Source: Haemonchus contortus (lineage: Eukaryota > Nematoda > Chromadorea > Rhabditida > Trichostrongylidae). From it: a DNA stretch of 64,000 nt. The position numbers were made by a program, and so were the translations under genes. Location of the stretch: assembly GCA_000469685.2 (NCBI GenBank), contig LS997566.1:39367920-39431919 (forward strand), read 5' to 3'. Positions 10,401 through 21,415 of this stretch are shown piece by piece. The notes beneath the pieces are model-generated. The model was not told the origin of the DNA, searched no databases, and saw only the letters and a list, made by a program, of their open reading frames with translations. The first letter of the stretch is position 1. Each line of letters opens with the position of its first letter.

Positions 10401-11456
10401 ATAAGCTTATAAAGCTACATATAACCTTACTCGCTTTATTAAACGAGTCATGATACTTCGGACGTATCGTTTATTGTTGAACTGATAAAACTTGACCTAA
10501 CTCTTGATGTATCAATAGGCTAAGCCATGCTTGAATCACTCCGGAACTTGGTAATGAGTACTGTGATCTTCAGAAGTTCGTTCCAGTCCACGTAATAAGG
10601 CTACTTAAGGGTGTCAAGAGCAATTTTTACCATCAGAGTTCTACACTCTATCTTCGACAGCTTCTTTAGCCCAACAGTGAAATGGTCAATACTGAAGTGC
10701 TCAAATTTGCTGATGGTGCCTGCTTCCAAGTGATGGGTTGAAACCTGTTTTCGAATCACCATTTTCCAGACAGCTTCTGTCAAGAAAACGCCGAATATCG
10801 TTTCTTTGATAGACAAAACTTCTTCAAAGGACCTTAAGATAAACGCGGGGATAATGTATTGGCAGGTTGAACGCTGTAACACACGCATGGTCCACGGGTT
10901 ACCTTCCCAATCCGAATTCGCGAAGGCTATCCGAGCTTTCCATTTTTTCTTGGTCTTAACATAGGCTCACCACCACAAGTCATTGTATAGGCCAAAAAAT
11001 CATACTCAAAACGCCAATAACAACTCCGAACTGCAGTAAAATGCAGGGCGCACTCAAAAAAGTGAGACTGTTGAACGTCAAATGACTTCAGGATTCAAAT
11101 TTTGTCGGTAGAATAATTGTGAATGTAAACGATGGCTTTTATTATCGACTGACCTCGTCTAACCTTTCGTGGGTATCAGAAATGCAGACGAATCTGACTT
11201 TGTTGTCGAAGACAGGGGTATCGAGCCTGAAATCGACTGGATATTTTTTTAATCCACTACACTTGAGGATTTACTTGTACCTTGTGTACCTCCCACTGTC
11301 AAAAACAGTGACTGCTCTGTGAGTGAGGTCCTCATGATTTGGTCACACTTACCTGAGGGTTTTAGCGGGTTCCGAGACTCGTCCTTGTCGTAGGTATTTT
11401 CTCCAGCAGTCAATAGGTTTGTTCGTAAGCGGATCCACACATATGTAGTTATCCAT
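7419..11456 (-). CDS. MPPED2: MPPED1/2-type metallophosphoesterase (calcineurin-like fold)
   Basis: Class III phosphodiesterase family (239FB/239AB), metal-dependent enzymes shown in vitro to cleave phosphodiesters including cyclic nucleotides; the physiological substrate is unsettled. Seven exons, 11353-11456, 11154-11226, 9373-9472, 8273-8442, 8065-8209, 7856-7977 and 7419-7544, join in phase to 279 residues. All metal-binding motifs are visible: CISDTHE (DxH), LIHAGDF (GD), IVIAGNHELGF (GNHE), LITHTPPLG and HVFGHVHQ (GHxH), then the family tail TTFINASLCD...PIIFDLPLP. Length matches the roughly 290-residue vertebrate proteins. Unlike the vertebrate MPPED proteins, which have Gly at the first His of GHxH, this copy keeps His. 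Introns 2 and 3 are large (1681 and 930 bases); the first of these holds SINE sequence. Start: an ATG whose reading continues into the conserved LDTP...RFVCISD block. No transmembrane segment, so probably cytosolic. Confidence 0.95.
9605..10116 (-). repeat. tRNA-derived SINE split by another repeat, inside MPPED intron
   Basis: On the minus strand the SINE head (ggtggaggtgatgtagtgcc, acgcatcgg) lies at about 10050-10116 and its body (cactgacttgtacc, gctacagcaagtcat, ...) at about 9615-9780. Between them sits a copy of repeat family A in the opposite orientation, so the SINE was probably interrupted after insertion or the two were joined by deletion. Confidence 0.55.
9760..9955 (+). repeat. 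interspersed repeat, family A copy 2
   Basis: Similar to the minus strand at 4500-4700 (shared gtcgcggcgaga, cagaatgcagcaacaag, taagaaat). It contains a CpG-dense core, aaggcgccgcgcgcgaag, near 9848. It lies in intron 2 of the MPPED-like gene. Confidence 0.6.
10961..11056 (+). repeat. 3' fragment of the tRNA-derived SINE
   Basis: Carries only the 3' third of the family: caccacaagtcattgtatag, catactcaaaacgcca and atgcagggcgcactc. Also intronic in the MPPED-like gene. Confidence 0.65.
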
Positions 11457-12852
11457 TGCCCTCCAAAGGGGTTCAAATCAATTATGATTTGCTGGCAATT
11501 ACCGTGGTGGTCTTGTGATTGTCCAAGTAAAAAATGGTTTTACCCAGGTTGAGTCAGCTGAAACTAAATATGATTGGTCTTGAACAGACACTAAATAAAC
11601 GGGCTAGCGTAACAACGAAAAAGTCGAAGATAAGAATTGTACAGAAGTCAGAATGAGCAGACGGCCGACAAGAAAAAAGACCTCGATTTCTTGGAAACCT
11701 CGTGAAACGAATAATCGACAAAGTCACATTGATGTTTACCATCGTTGGAAGAAATCCGGTTTATAAATGATGACTAAATACGAATTTGGGAAACATGTAC
11801 AGAAATTCTGATGAATTGCAATACAAGACAATGAGGAAAAACTTGATTTGCAGGAAAGTATAATACTTAACATATAGAAGGAAACAAAGAAGAAATCGGA
11901 ACATGGTAAGAAGTTGATACCGTAACATATGGACAAGGTAGGAAGTCCCCACTGTGGGTCGCAGCAGGTGTAAGGGTGAAGGGGTACACTTAGGCGATAA
12001 TGGCCCTTGTCTATGTACGGATTGGGTGAGTAGACATTGATAATCTGGGAAACAACCCCTCAATTGGGAGTTATAGGATTATACAGGCAGATTGAAAAAG
12101 CGAACGTAAGAAGAACATTCGAAGGCTATTAATCGGTTGATTTGGATTTGATTGGTCGTAGGACTTCATGTGATGTAGGACTCTTGAGCGGATTGTACTC
12201 TACTATACCAGCTAGTCCTATTAGGGTGTGTGATCTATTAGAGAACGATTGAAAACGAATAGCATCTTTGCTTCAGAATTAATGTTGGGTTCAAACACAC
12301 GTGTAATTTTGAATGAGAACTGATTGCATGGAGTATCGACACTGCATTTACCGATCGTTTTCTGTCGATGCAAGGTTCCTTTCACGTTGAAACAGAGCTC
12401 TGATTTGGCAGGATGTAATGGACTTGGTTTCTGTTTGAAAAGCTCAATTAAGTAGGAGGCTGCCACTCAGTTCTGTTTATACTGGCGCGATTTTGTCTCG
12501 CATCAACCGCAGCAACGAGAGATCGAATGATGATTTACGTAATCTAGCAGCTATGCTGCGGAACAATCATATCTTCTGGAATACATCTTCCGTGGTTTGC
12601 GACGAAATCACGAGTATGAGTGAGTAATACTGCTGACAAAAGCAGCAGTGATGCCAAATTACACCGAAGATGGTACAGTTACACGAAAATTCACATGAAA
12701 AAATTAATAAAGAACTTCACCGACTATTGTACAGGTTTTCCTAGGATTCGTCTCAATAGCCACCTTAAATAGACATCGGGTCCTAGGCAAAGTACACCCA
12801 CCAACTTTGCAACAGGTAGACAAACAGCTGATAACTTACAAAAATTGTATTT

Positions 12853-12938
12853 GAAGGGCGATGGATCGGAATCGATCTCTGCAATAAAATACCTCAAGGG
12901 TGAAGGGTCGGAATTGATCTCTGCAATAAAACACCTCC
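12853..12938. repeat. two-unit tandem repeat of about 40-46 bp
   Basis: Units at 12853-12898 and 12899-12938 share the core ggaat(c/t)gatctctgcaataaaa(t/c)acctc. The second unit lacks a few bases. Each contains an AATAAA hexamer. Confidence 0.8.
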
Positions 12939-13140
12939 TATGAAAACAAGCCTCCATCCTGGATGCTGTTAAATGATGTCAGATGTTCCTTACTTTACCT
13001 AGCTGTCTTTGTGTACAGTCTCGAAGTCAGCTGTTCTTGTTGTCATCGCTTTCTAAACTGATTGTCTTCAGAGTGACAACTTTCGCGAAGTCCCTTGAGA
13101 TTTTTCACGTGATTTATAATTAGAGGCTTTTTTGGGCAAT

Positions 13141-13158
13141 TCATAGCTATAGCTATGA
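13141..13158. repeat. 18-bp perfect palindrome
   Basis: tcatagctatagctatga reads the same on both strands. No associated gene; 80 bases from a mariner end. Confidence 0.8.
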
Positions 13159-13221
13159 TTGGAATCATCTATAATAACATAAAACATTCCTCCAAAATAA
13201 CTTTTGGATGGTGGTCAAATA

Positions 13222-13785
13222 TTAGGTTGATGCATGATTATTGCGGGTTTTTTATCAGAAAATTTTACCTAAAAAACAATAAAAAATTCAACGAAAATCT
13301 GTTCAAATGATTACCCCGGTACATATCCACCATATACGTTAAACACTGCTTCCCATTTGCTAGGCAGTCAGATTCCGCAGTTGAAGAAGTTTCGATTCTT
13401 TGAAGCAATCCACGCGTCGACATCGGCCACCTTCCATTTCGTCGTTAGTTCCGTTCTCTAGCGAATTTTTCAACGGGCGTTTTGCGTGATAATCCAAAGG
13501 AGCTTTTGTTGGTGAATAGAGCGGATGTATTTAGAGCTGATTCCATTCGTTACTTGGCTTTGCCTGACTATTCCATCGCCGAAAAATTGGCTTAATGACT
13601 CCGCTAGTTTCCAACTTTTCTCGAACTAATAGAGCATAATGTGGCAAATATGAAGATGACCTTGTAGGCACATTTCTATTAAGGGAAACGAGAAGATTAT
13701 TTCTGAGAAAATCTCGAATCCGAAGTTAAAATTGTATCGAGAGAAAAGAACCCGCGAAAGAATCCGCAATAATTATGCAACCTAT
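13222..13785 (-). mobile_element. mariner-type element, internally deleted, dead copy 1
   Basis: Left end ttaggttgatgcatgattat, right end ccgcaataattatgca...accta, flanked on the left by TA, the mariner target. About 564 bp, too short for a full transposase (about 345 codons). On the minus strand the interior encodes, with stops, the C-terminal mariner transposase signature: WIASKNRNFFNCGI, then SKWEAVFNVYGGYV. The interior matches the copy at 25561. The ends resemble Hsmar1 (ttaggttggtgc...attgcgg), placing it in the cecropia-like group; the hookworm element bandit belongs to this sort of mariner, but identity to it is not shown here. Confidence 0.85.
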
Positions 13786-14045
13786 TGCATGGCTTATACT
13801 GAGAAGTTGTTCCGCAGCACCAACCAAAGTTATCCATTTATACCTTTTTCAACCTTTTGAATGGTACTTACTTTTACAAATTTGAAGAGAATTAAATTTA
13901 CAGCGTTCTAAGAAAAATTATTCTTTTTTCGAAATTTTATAATCTTCACAGCTGTCATCGATCGCAGAAGCTATCGATAGAAGTGGTGAGGTAAACATCG
14001 GAAAGGAATTCAGAAAGTTTTGATAACTACAACACTAACTCGACT
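13786..14045. other. AT-rich spacer, nothing recognised
   Basis: No open frame, repeat or splice pattern stands out. Confidence 0.3.
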
Positions 14046-14495
14046 TTAGTACAAGTCATTGGAGGCTGTTCCAATGTAGATATGAAGACACGAGGTCATC
14101 GTCCCCGTCTCTTTCCGATTCCCCCTCCCCCCACCCCCCTCACCGCTTACCCCTTCAACTCCATTAGTTCCCGTTGTTTCTGAGATTCTTACTTTTATAG
14201 CCGAAAAAGGCAAGATTTTATTATTCAGTAGTAGCACTAGAAACACAAGTTCTGATCTTATAGTGCAGTTAACTCCTTGGTAAACAGTGAGCGACTTCTG
14301 CCTAACCCGAAGGAAATAGTTATGAAATAGGACAAAGTGGGAAGTTAGATTCGCACCCAAATGTGTACATAAGTTTCGGCTCATTAGATTCTTTACATTA
14401 TGCCTGAATTCGTTAACGTGAACTTGTTCCGAGGGCAGATGATAAAAACCTTTATGTGAGGTCATGGAGCTGGAAACTGACGGCAAGTGCGGCAA
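14046..14495 (-). CDS. open frame of 149 codons, unknown, possible relic
   Basis: Not recognised. An ORF of this length could arise by chance in 64 kb. One reason to keep it: residues around 40-52 (SRNLCTHLGANLTSHF) resemble the segment DSTLFTHLGTNFLKNF in the 333-codon frame at 21416-22417, and the DNA around both is alike too. The last third is a Gly/Arg low-complexity stretch encoded by a pyrimidine-rich tract at 14100-14150, which argues against a normal protein. Best read as a decayed member of the same unknown family. Confidence 0.25.
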   Translation of the reverse strand: MPHLPSVSSSMTSHKGFYHLPSEQVHVNEFRHNVKNLMSRNLCTHLGANLTSHFVLFHNYFLRVRQKSLTVYQGVNCTIRSELVFLVLLLNNKILPFSAIKVRISETTGTNGVEGVSGEGGGGRGNRKETGTMTSCLHIYIGTASNDLY

Positions 14496-14934
14496 GGTCA
14501 GAGTGCCGTTCTCATTTATACGACCTTCTGAGTCTGCTTCAACTCCTTTACAGCATCGTATAAAACATGGTCGCCAGGCTTATATACAAGGCTGTTCATC
14601 TGGAACTGATTGGAGGATGAGAACGACAGAATAGTAAGAGGAGGTAAAGAAAATCAGCTCTAGGCGATATCCAGCATTGTATCGCTCAATCTATCGAATG
14701 ATATTGTTTCCTTTGATCATTTAGTAGAATTGTGAAGGGGCGACCGAGGCAGAATACGGAGTTATGGCAGCTCCACCAGTAGCTCCATGGATTTCTGGTC
14801 CTTAACGGGTTTTCCATTATTGTTAGTGAGTTTCTTTCATATCCAGAGAGGTGTCGGGATGCTTCCAAAAGAGGACGAGGGTAGTTTGTGAGACGTAAAA
14901 GATGAAGTGAAGGATGAAGTCTTCTGGCGCTGAT

Positions 14935-15225
14935 CAACCTTGTTTTGAAGGCGCCTCAGCATTCAGGTCCTATTCCAAACCTAATGTGACCATACAGGCA
15001 TTACGTAGAGACGTTTTAAATACTAATGTGGCCTATACAATGGCTTGTTGTGGTCAACTGATGTACGATTCAGCGCTTTTATTCTACCATCTGAATCTGG
15101 TAGCAGTTACCGAACACAGGGGGATGGAATGCTAAGTGGCTTAGGCGGATGTCGATCTTGGACCCTTTCCCCGGATTATGCAGAGGTGGTGTGCACTACT
15201 CGAAACTACCCTACTACTGTACTGT
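14935..15225 (-). repeat. tRNA-derived SINE, diverged
   Basis: In minus orientation relative to the 34030 copy: aatgtggcctatacaatg, gcgcttttattctaccatct, cagggggatggaa and cttaggcggatgtcgatc occur in family order, ending in an eroded tRNA-like head near 15200. Confidence 0.65.
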
Positions 15226-18200
15226 TACGAGAACTTAAACGGCGAAAAAGTGGCATTGTGAAGGGGAAGGTAATGATTGGACTTTGACCACAAAAAATAC
15301 GAGGGGCGGGCAGGTACAGCCACTAAGTCGTGTCAGGGAGAAGACGCTTTCATGCACATAAATTTTGTACATAAGTACAGTTTGAAATAATTTGACGAGA
15401 AAATATTTGTAATAAATAAAAAACAAGCAAAACCACAATACACTAGATGGAATGGAATCACAAATTCATAATTAGATGCGTCCATATTAGTTAAGTAGAC
15501 ACCTGAATGCTGCAGCCGACGCCCTGCTTTTTCGGCCCGATTGACTGCGTGGTGACAAACAGTCATCGCTTTAACAGTTGTTTCATTAAAATCCCGTTTC
15601 AGTCAATCGCAGCACTTCAAGCTACATCGCCATGACATACACTGGTAAGTTCGATTCTTCTACTTGTCCATTGATATGGTAAGGATTGATTTCATTGCGA
15701 AATCGATGCTGATAGGAAAAACAACGAAATTCCAGTGTTCGTCTCAAAGGCGAAACTGTGCATTGATGTGGACATGAGAACAAAGAATGGCGTAGTTCTT
15801 GTTCACATAACATTAACACAACAAGGGCTGATAGTGACCGTTCACACTATCGAATAAACATAAAAGGAATTCGAATAGCTGATCTAAACCAAGATAATTG
15901 AGCTTTTTGTGAAGTAACCAAGCAAAACGACCGATGAATTTAGTCGATAACGTGGCGAAAGGGTCGACATGTCTAGAAACAGTAGAAAACCCTTGTTACG
16001 ACACCTGACAATCATCTCAACCTACCAGGTAGGTTCGAACTTGCACCTTATTGAATTCTTCACATAGGATGAAGAATTATCAAGTAGAGATCTGTCGAAG
16101 TCAAGATCGCCCGCAGACTCGTCGAATCGCTCCCACTGACAAGAAAAGTGAAGGAATCAATTTGTTGACATTACTTTATAGAACGGAACTTCGAGAATTA
16201 GCTTGAATGTTCAATGAGCACACTATAACGGAGTTTTGGGGTAAGCTAGGATAAAACTATGAACTACGAAAGGAGGAAGAACACTGTGTAGTATCCGCAT
16301 GGAGTGTGCTTCTCAGGGTGGGCGGGGCCAAGCGGCGCACGTTCCATTAAGCAACGTGAGGATCTCCGTGTCTGCAGAAGAAACCAAAGGTGGTTGTGGG
16401 CGGGGATGAGTTGAGAATTACACTGGTAATAGGCCTTGAGCAGAGTTCAAGTATACCAAAAAGTATACTGTCTCCTAGAAAACTTTGAAAGAAGTATAAA
16501 TGAATAAGTAATGATAAGTATCTAAGTATAAATGAATTGAAAAATGATTATGGTGAACAGTGACAGCGGGTACGGAAACTTACGCTAATTACGAATGTGA
16601 ACGGACCATACGAATCGATATCGGACGAGATACTAACCTTCAAGCTCGTGATTAGAGCAATTTTACTTTAAACTCGATGGTGATTCGACCCAAATGTAGA
16701 GGCCGAAGTCCATTTCCCTGCAAAAGAGGAATCTAGTGAATGGGTGCAATCTGCTTCCAGAATCTGCCCTTTCGATCTTTACGTCATGTCTGGGCCTTTG
16801 CAGCTAACCTAAAAAGTCTACGAAAGGTTGAAGAAGTGGATGGGAACTGATCCTCTGACAGCAAGGACGCCTCTACTCATATGCCGCCTGGCAATGCAGT
16901 CCTATAGAAACCTAAAGAACTCATCATTCGGCTGCAGGGTCGCATTTATGCCCTCATTTGGCATCTTTATTCTGTGATTGAGCAAAGTAAAAGTAAGTAA
17001 TCAGTTTGTCGGGGCCAAGGGATCCCACAGGGATGAGCCGTGTACTCGAACTCATCTACAAGTCCTAGAGATCTCGAGTGTGGTCATAGCTCATACAGTG
17101 ACCTACAGTAGCCGCCTCTCCAATGGAAGGTGTTGTTTACCCCATTTCTTTTGAACAAAGTACACTCCCACCTTAGAGAGGGAAAAACGTCGACTGACCA
17201 AGGTATCTTCCCAGAAGGGTAAGGCACTGTCGAGCTACTAGGTCTGTCACGAATTTGAACGAGAAAAAGAAAAAGTAAAGAGAAAAACCCGTGATCAAAT
17301 TGAACAATGAAGTGGAAGTGGTGTTAGGGCGTTCGCCCAGAAAAATCGCCAAATGTTCAGGCTTTCTCAATCACCACCCATCCAATGCCTCTAACGCGAT
17401 GAAAACCGGTACTATAAGGTGAGTCATCATCATTGCATGCATACGAGTATTATTGGATTTTTGTTTATTGTTTATAGCGTCGTAAAAGCCAAACCACCCA
17501 TTATGGTCAAAAATAACTCTGGCAGAACAGGAAGAAGCAACCAAACAAAGAACTCGGCTCGAGTCTACTCGTCTAGCCTTGACTGCAACAAATTACGTTA
17601 CCCATAAAAATCACGATTCACTTGTGAGTTGGAAGGTTTCAAAGAAAAATTCTATGAAAATGTGCTAAACAGGTTCGAGTAACAAGGTTGGGTTTGACTA
17701 CGCTCTACCCTCGTAGGTGAAGGAAACTTGGGAAAAGAAGTCTCCTTAAACTTTGGAGGTCAGGACGTCACTGTGGTGTTCTAGAACCTCCGATCTTTGG
17801 GATAAGAAGCTGGAAAAAAGTCCAAAAAATGGAGAGTATGGTCAGTTAATTATAGTTACCAGCGTCGGTCAGTGATTCCTTAAAGTGCTTCTGTAAGGTA
17901 GACTACGCAGAAAATAGTAACAAAAGAACTAGAATGGATCAGCGTCATTGACTAGTAGTGGAGTGCTGGAAGCTATTCGAGAAAACAAGTTCTTGTGACC
18001 TATGAGATGATCCCGACACGATTCCTCAGTTTACTGTAACATTGTTGACCTCAGTTTTACTAATACTGACTGTCCTTCGTCGCATGGTTCAAATCTGTGG
18101 CCTTGGTCAGAGTTAATGACCAGATCGTAGTAGATGTGAAGAAGTGCAATCAAGCCATTCAGCCATGGAAATGCCGAAAAAAAACTGTCGGGCAAGAAAG

Positions 18201-21138
18201 ATCCAATTATTGATCAGGAAAGGCCATTGTAAAAGGCTTTTTGGATTTTTTGTCTGCCTCACACTAAATTTTAGCATTGCAGGATGCCAAGCCCTATTCA
18301 GCGTCTATAGGATACGCCGTGTCCCCAACGGCCCTTTATGAAGAATGGATGTGAACTCCTCCAATAATATGCAGACTATTCAAAAGCCGTTAGGGTCAAT
18401 TTTCCTTGGGGTTCAAGTATACCTGCAAGTAAATGACAGATAGCCTGCGCATAAATAAGGAGGGCTGTTAAGAAAACAATGTTTGAAGTCAAACCGGACA
18501 AGAAAACTGAGAGTTCAGCTACACAGAAAGTAGAGTTCTCCGGAGTCGGTGAAAGGCGAGACAAAAGGGGTGGGTGCTCCATTTAGGACTGCTATTCCAG
18601 GAGTGATACTAAGCCATCCCGGAAATTAATTGCGGCCGGAACTGCCCTTTTCAGTTCATCTGGCGACATCCTGACCTTTTCTGCTGTATCGCTGCATCAT
18701 ATAATCGTGCGGGGCAAGAGCTCCTCAGATATCCCGTCTAATGGGCGTGGCATTTCGATGAAAGCGATGAGGGTGAAGGAAGAATAGCAAAGAAGGGAAG
18801 AACTGCGTGACAAATTCAAATCGATCATTACAAAGAGCATCAATGAGATCGTTCGCGATAACTGGAGACGAGAACTTGGTTGAAGAGTCTCGAGAAATAA
18901 GCGGAGAAGACAAGAGACTGTAACGGCTTCTGTAGACGCATCCATAGGTTTGGAGCGGGAGGGTTTTGTAGTTTCACGATGTTTTTGGGGCTAGGTTCCA
19001 CTTTGTATAGAACACGCCTAATGCGAGCGATTTATGATGGAAGGGAAAACTTGCAGAGATACTGGCTGCACTCACTTTGGATACCCAATTATCAGTTGAT
19101 CAATGTTCGTTGGTTGAAAAGTCCAAAGTAAGAAAGACCTTTCTGGAAGATACCCTGACAGGATGCGGTACAGGAAATAGACAGTTTGGTAGCTTCGAGG
19201 TGAAAAGTTACGCTCTGCTCAACCATGTATGGAGTGGACCGGCTTCATAGTGTCTACCTGCCATAGGATCTGCCATGCATTCGACTTTTCTCAGGTGTCC
19301 TGAAGTCATTCAGGACACCCGAGAGTCTGACTTGACATATGTAAGTCAAATACTGTAGAAGTCAGGGTTTATGTTCCTTGTCTGATCCAGGGACAGCCAG
19401 TCGATCCCGAAGTCGGGTAAAGCCATGGCAATCGGTCCAAAACTCGAATCGTTTCTCGAAAGTCGGGTCTAGCAACTTCGCCGTTTGGTGATGGTTATGT
19501 GGATCGTAAATGTCATTTTGTACAAATTCACTAATCGGTTTTCTAATGTCTTAAAAGTAGCGGAACATTGTTTCCTCCTAATAGATTACATCAGATCTCC
19601 AACTTTCGGTTCAACTTCAAGGCCGAAGAAATTAAGCGCGAAAACTTTCTCCTTCCAGGGTCACCTGTTAATCGGCTTCACTGTACAAGAAAAATTATCT
19701 TGTAGAAATCACAAGGATCTTCGAGATAAGAACAAATGATTTCAAGGATGGGCGGAAGGATCTACACAATTCCGGTCCGCTAATTTGAAAGTTATAAAGA
19801 ATAGGAGCCGTCGCAAGGATTTATGTATCAAAGAAATGAAATTAAGGACTACTCGAAGTGGTTCTGGTTGCGGACTTTGTGATAACAGTGGCAATAAACA
19901 GAGCCTAACCATGGCTCTATGAACTGAACCTCAGAACTAATTACTCCCCTGAATATGGAAGAAAGTTGCCTGCATGGCGGATTCTACCTGGATCATTGGG
20001 CGGTGAGCCATTAACAGAATTCATCAAAAAGACCACACTACGTCATGTTCTGCTTTGAAGGAGTCCTACGTAGTATATTTTCGAAAAGATGGAAAATTTA
20101 GTAAGAAGTGATCTCCTAAAAATTGCCAGGTCCGGGGAAAAGTCCCAAGTGAATTGTGATGGCTCCTAAGGTCTAGCCCGAGGATAGAAGTCTGCAGGAA
20201 AAAAGCAAGAATTTTCTGGTCAGGTGCACACGAGGAAACTTCGGCAAAAACCATATCCATAAAGCTTGGGGTCAAGCATTACGTACACCGAGGACTTCTT
20301 CCAGCTAAATATCATGACCATTAGACAAAACCTCAATTCGCAATCGACCCCCTCTTCTGGCGCTTCTGAGAACTGCAGAGTGGTACAGGTCAGGTGCACC
20401 ATTTTATAATGCGCTAAAGCCCTGACACCTACAGAGACCAATAGGTAAGAGTATTCTCCGCTTGAAACCATCAAAAAGAGCGTTCCTTCTGTCGAATCTA
20501 CGCGAGCTCGATTATGTGCACAGAGGCTCTGAAATTCTGAACTTCCCACAACTTTTCTGGAATTGGGGCACTTTCCAAAGCACACTGAAATTCAAAAGAT
20601 AATATCACACCGACATTGAACTTCAATTGAAAAAAAAATTAGAAGGCACCCCAAGTGTTTCTGAAAAAGAAACCAACGTTATTTCCTTGCCAAGTGTAGG
20701 GGATGATGGGTACGAACACGAGCCCGCTAAAGCACAAATCCTGATTGGTGTCCTTCCCTGGGTCTGGCTCATCCCCTACTGCCCTTACAATTACAGAGCT
20801 CATACAACTTGAGCTTCTTACAAGGTTGACAAGTTATGGGGAAAACTTTGGCTTCAAACGAGACCGTAGGTTCGAGCTCGAGTCCCGTCCGCTGCCCAAG
20901 TTTTGTCCATAAGTATTCAACCTTATGAGAATTAGGATCGTGCACTGCGGCGAAACAACAGCAATTGAAGAAACAACAAGCCGGAGCAAATTTGAACTTC
21001 CAGCAGGAACTTTTAGTAGCGAAGTGAACTCCGCCCTTCACTGAGAACAGCCCGCCCACAATGATAAAATGGGTAAGTTATATCCGAAAGAAGTAGTTGT
21101 GACCGTTCGAGCGAAAATGGAAATGAATCACAGGGTTT
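15226..21138. other. long gene-poor stretch, no gene recognised
   Basis: Many short overlapping open frames on both strands without consistent splice sites or family resemblance. Weakly coding-like frames at 17173-17370, 18144-18341, 19485-19739 and 20220-20585 were examined and not accepted. The only distinct structure is the hairpin at 19288. Introns of an undetected gene or plain intergenic DNA are both possible. Confidence 0.3.
19288..19324. repeat. hairpin with 16-bp arms
   Basis: Arms tctcaggtgtcctgaa and ttcaggacacccgaga are complementary except for one G-T pair, with a 4-base loop (gtca). Might be a small inverted repeat of a decayed element. No T-tract follows, so a terminator role is not suggested. 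Confidence 0.7.
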
Positions 21139-21173
21139 AATATTTATTTATTTACTTATTTATTTATTTATGT
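21139..21173. repeat. (TTTA)n microsatellite
   Basis: About eight near-perfect tatt/ttta units, interrupted once by tttac. Confidence 0.85.
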
Positions 21174-21415
21174 AGACGCGCAGGCTAAATCACTACGCAA
21201 ACTCAAGACAATCAGTGACAGTAAATAGAAAAGAAAAGGAAAAAAGGGCTAGACCAAGGAAATAGCATACAGACGAATGAGGACAGGATTTTGGGGTGGA
21301 ATCGCTCTAGGCTAGTATGCCGGTGGAGAATGATAATCTAGGAACGAGAGGGCATATTCCTTTTGGCTGAGGCAGCAATGGTAAGTTGCTATAAAGTAAA
21401 AAAAGTTTCGAAAAG

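Larger units (their letters stand above)
11457..13221. other. region upstream of the MPPED-like gene, no gene recognised
   Basis: Open frames at 11554-12063 and 12221-12466 (minus) have no recognisable family and no linked exons. An acceptor-like attgccag near 11490 upstream of the ATG at 11456 could be a trans-splice site. Tandem repeat at 12853 and an 18-bp palindrome at 13141 are listed separately. Confidence 0.35.

Noticed and set aside
10601..10888. 95-codon minus frame within MPPED intron 2
   Set aside because: No acceptor or donor in phase with the flanking exons and no family resemblance; the conserved exons on either side join perfectly without it.
14046..14160. Gly/Arg-rich peptide as an RGG protein
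   Set aside because: It comes from a pyrimidine-rich low-complexity DNA tract, not a conserved RGG domain.
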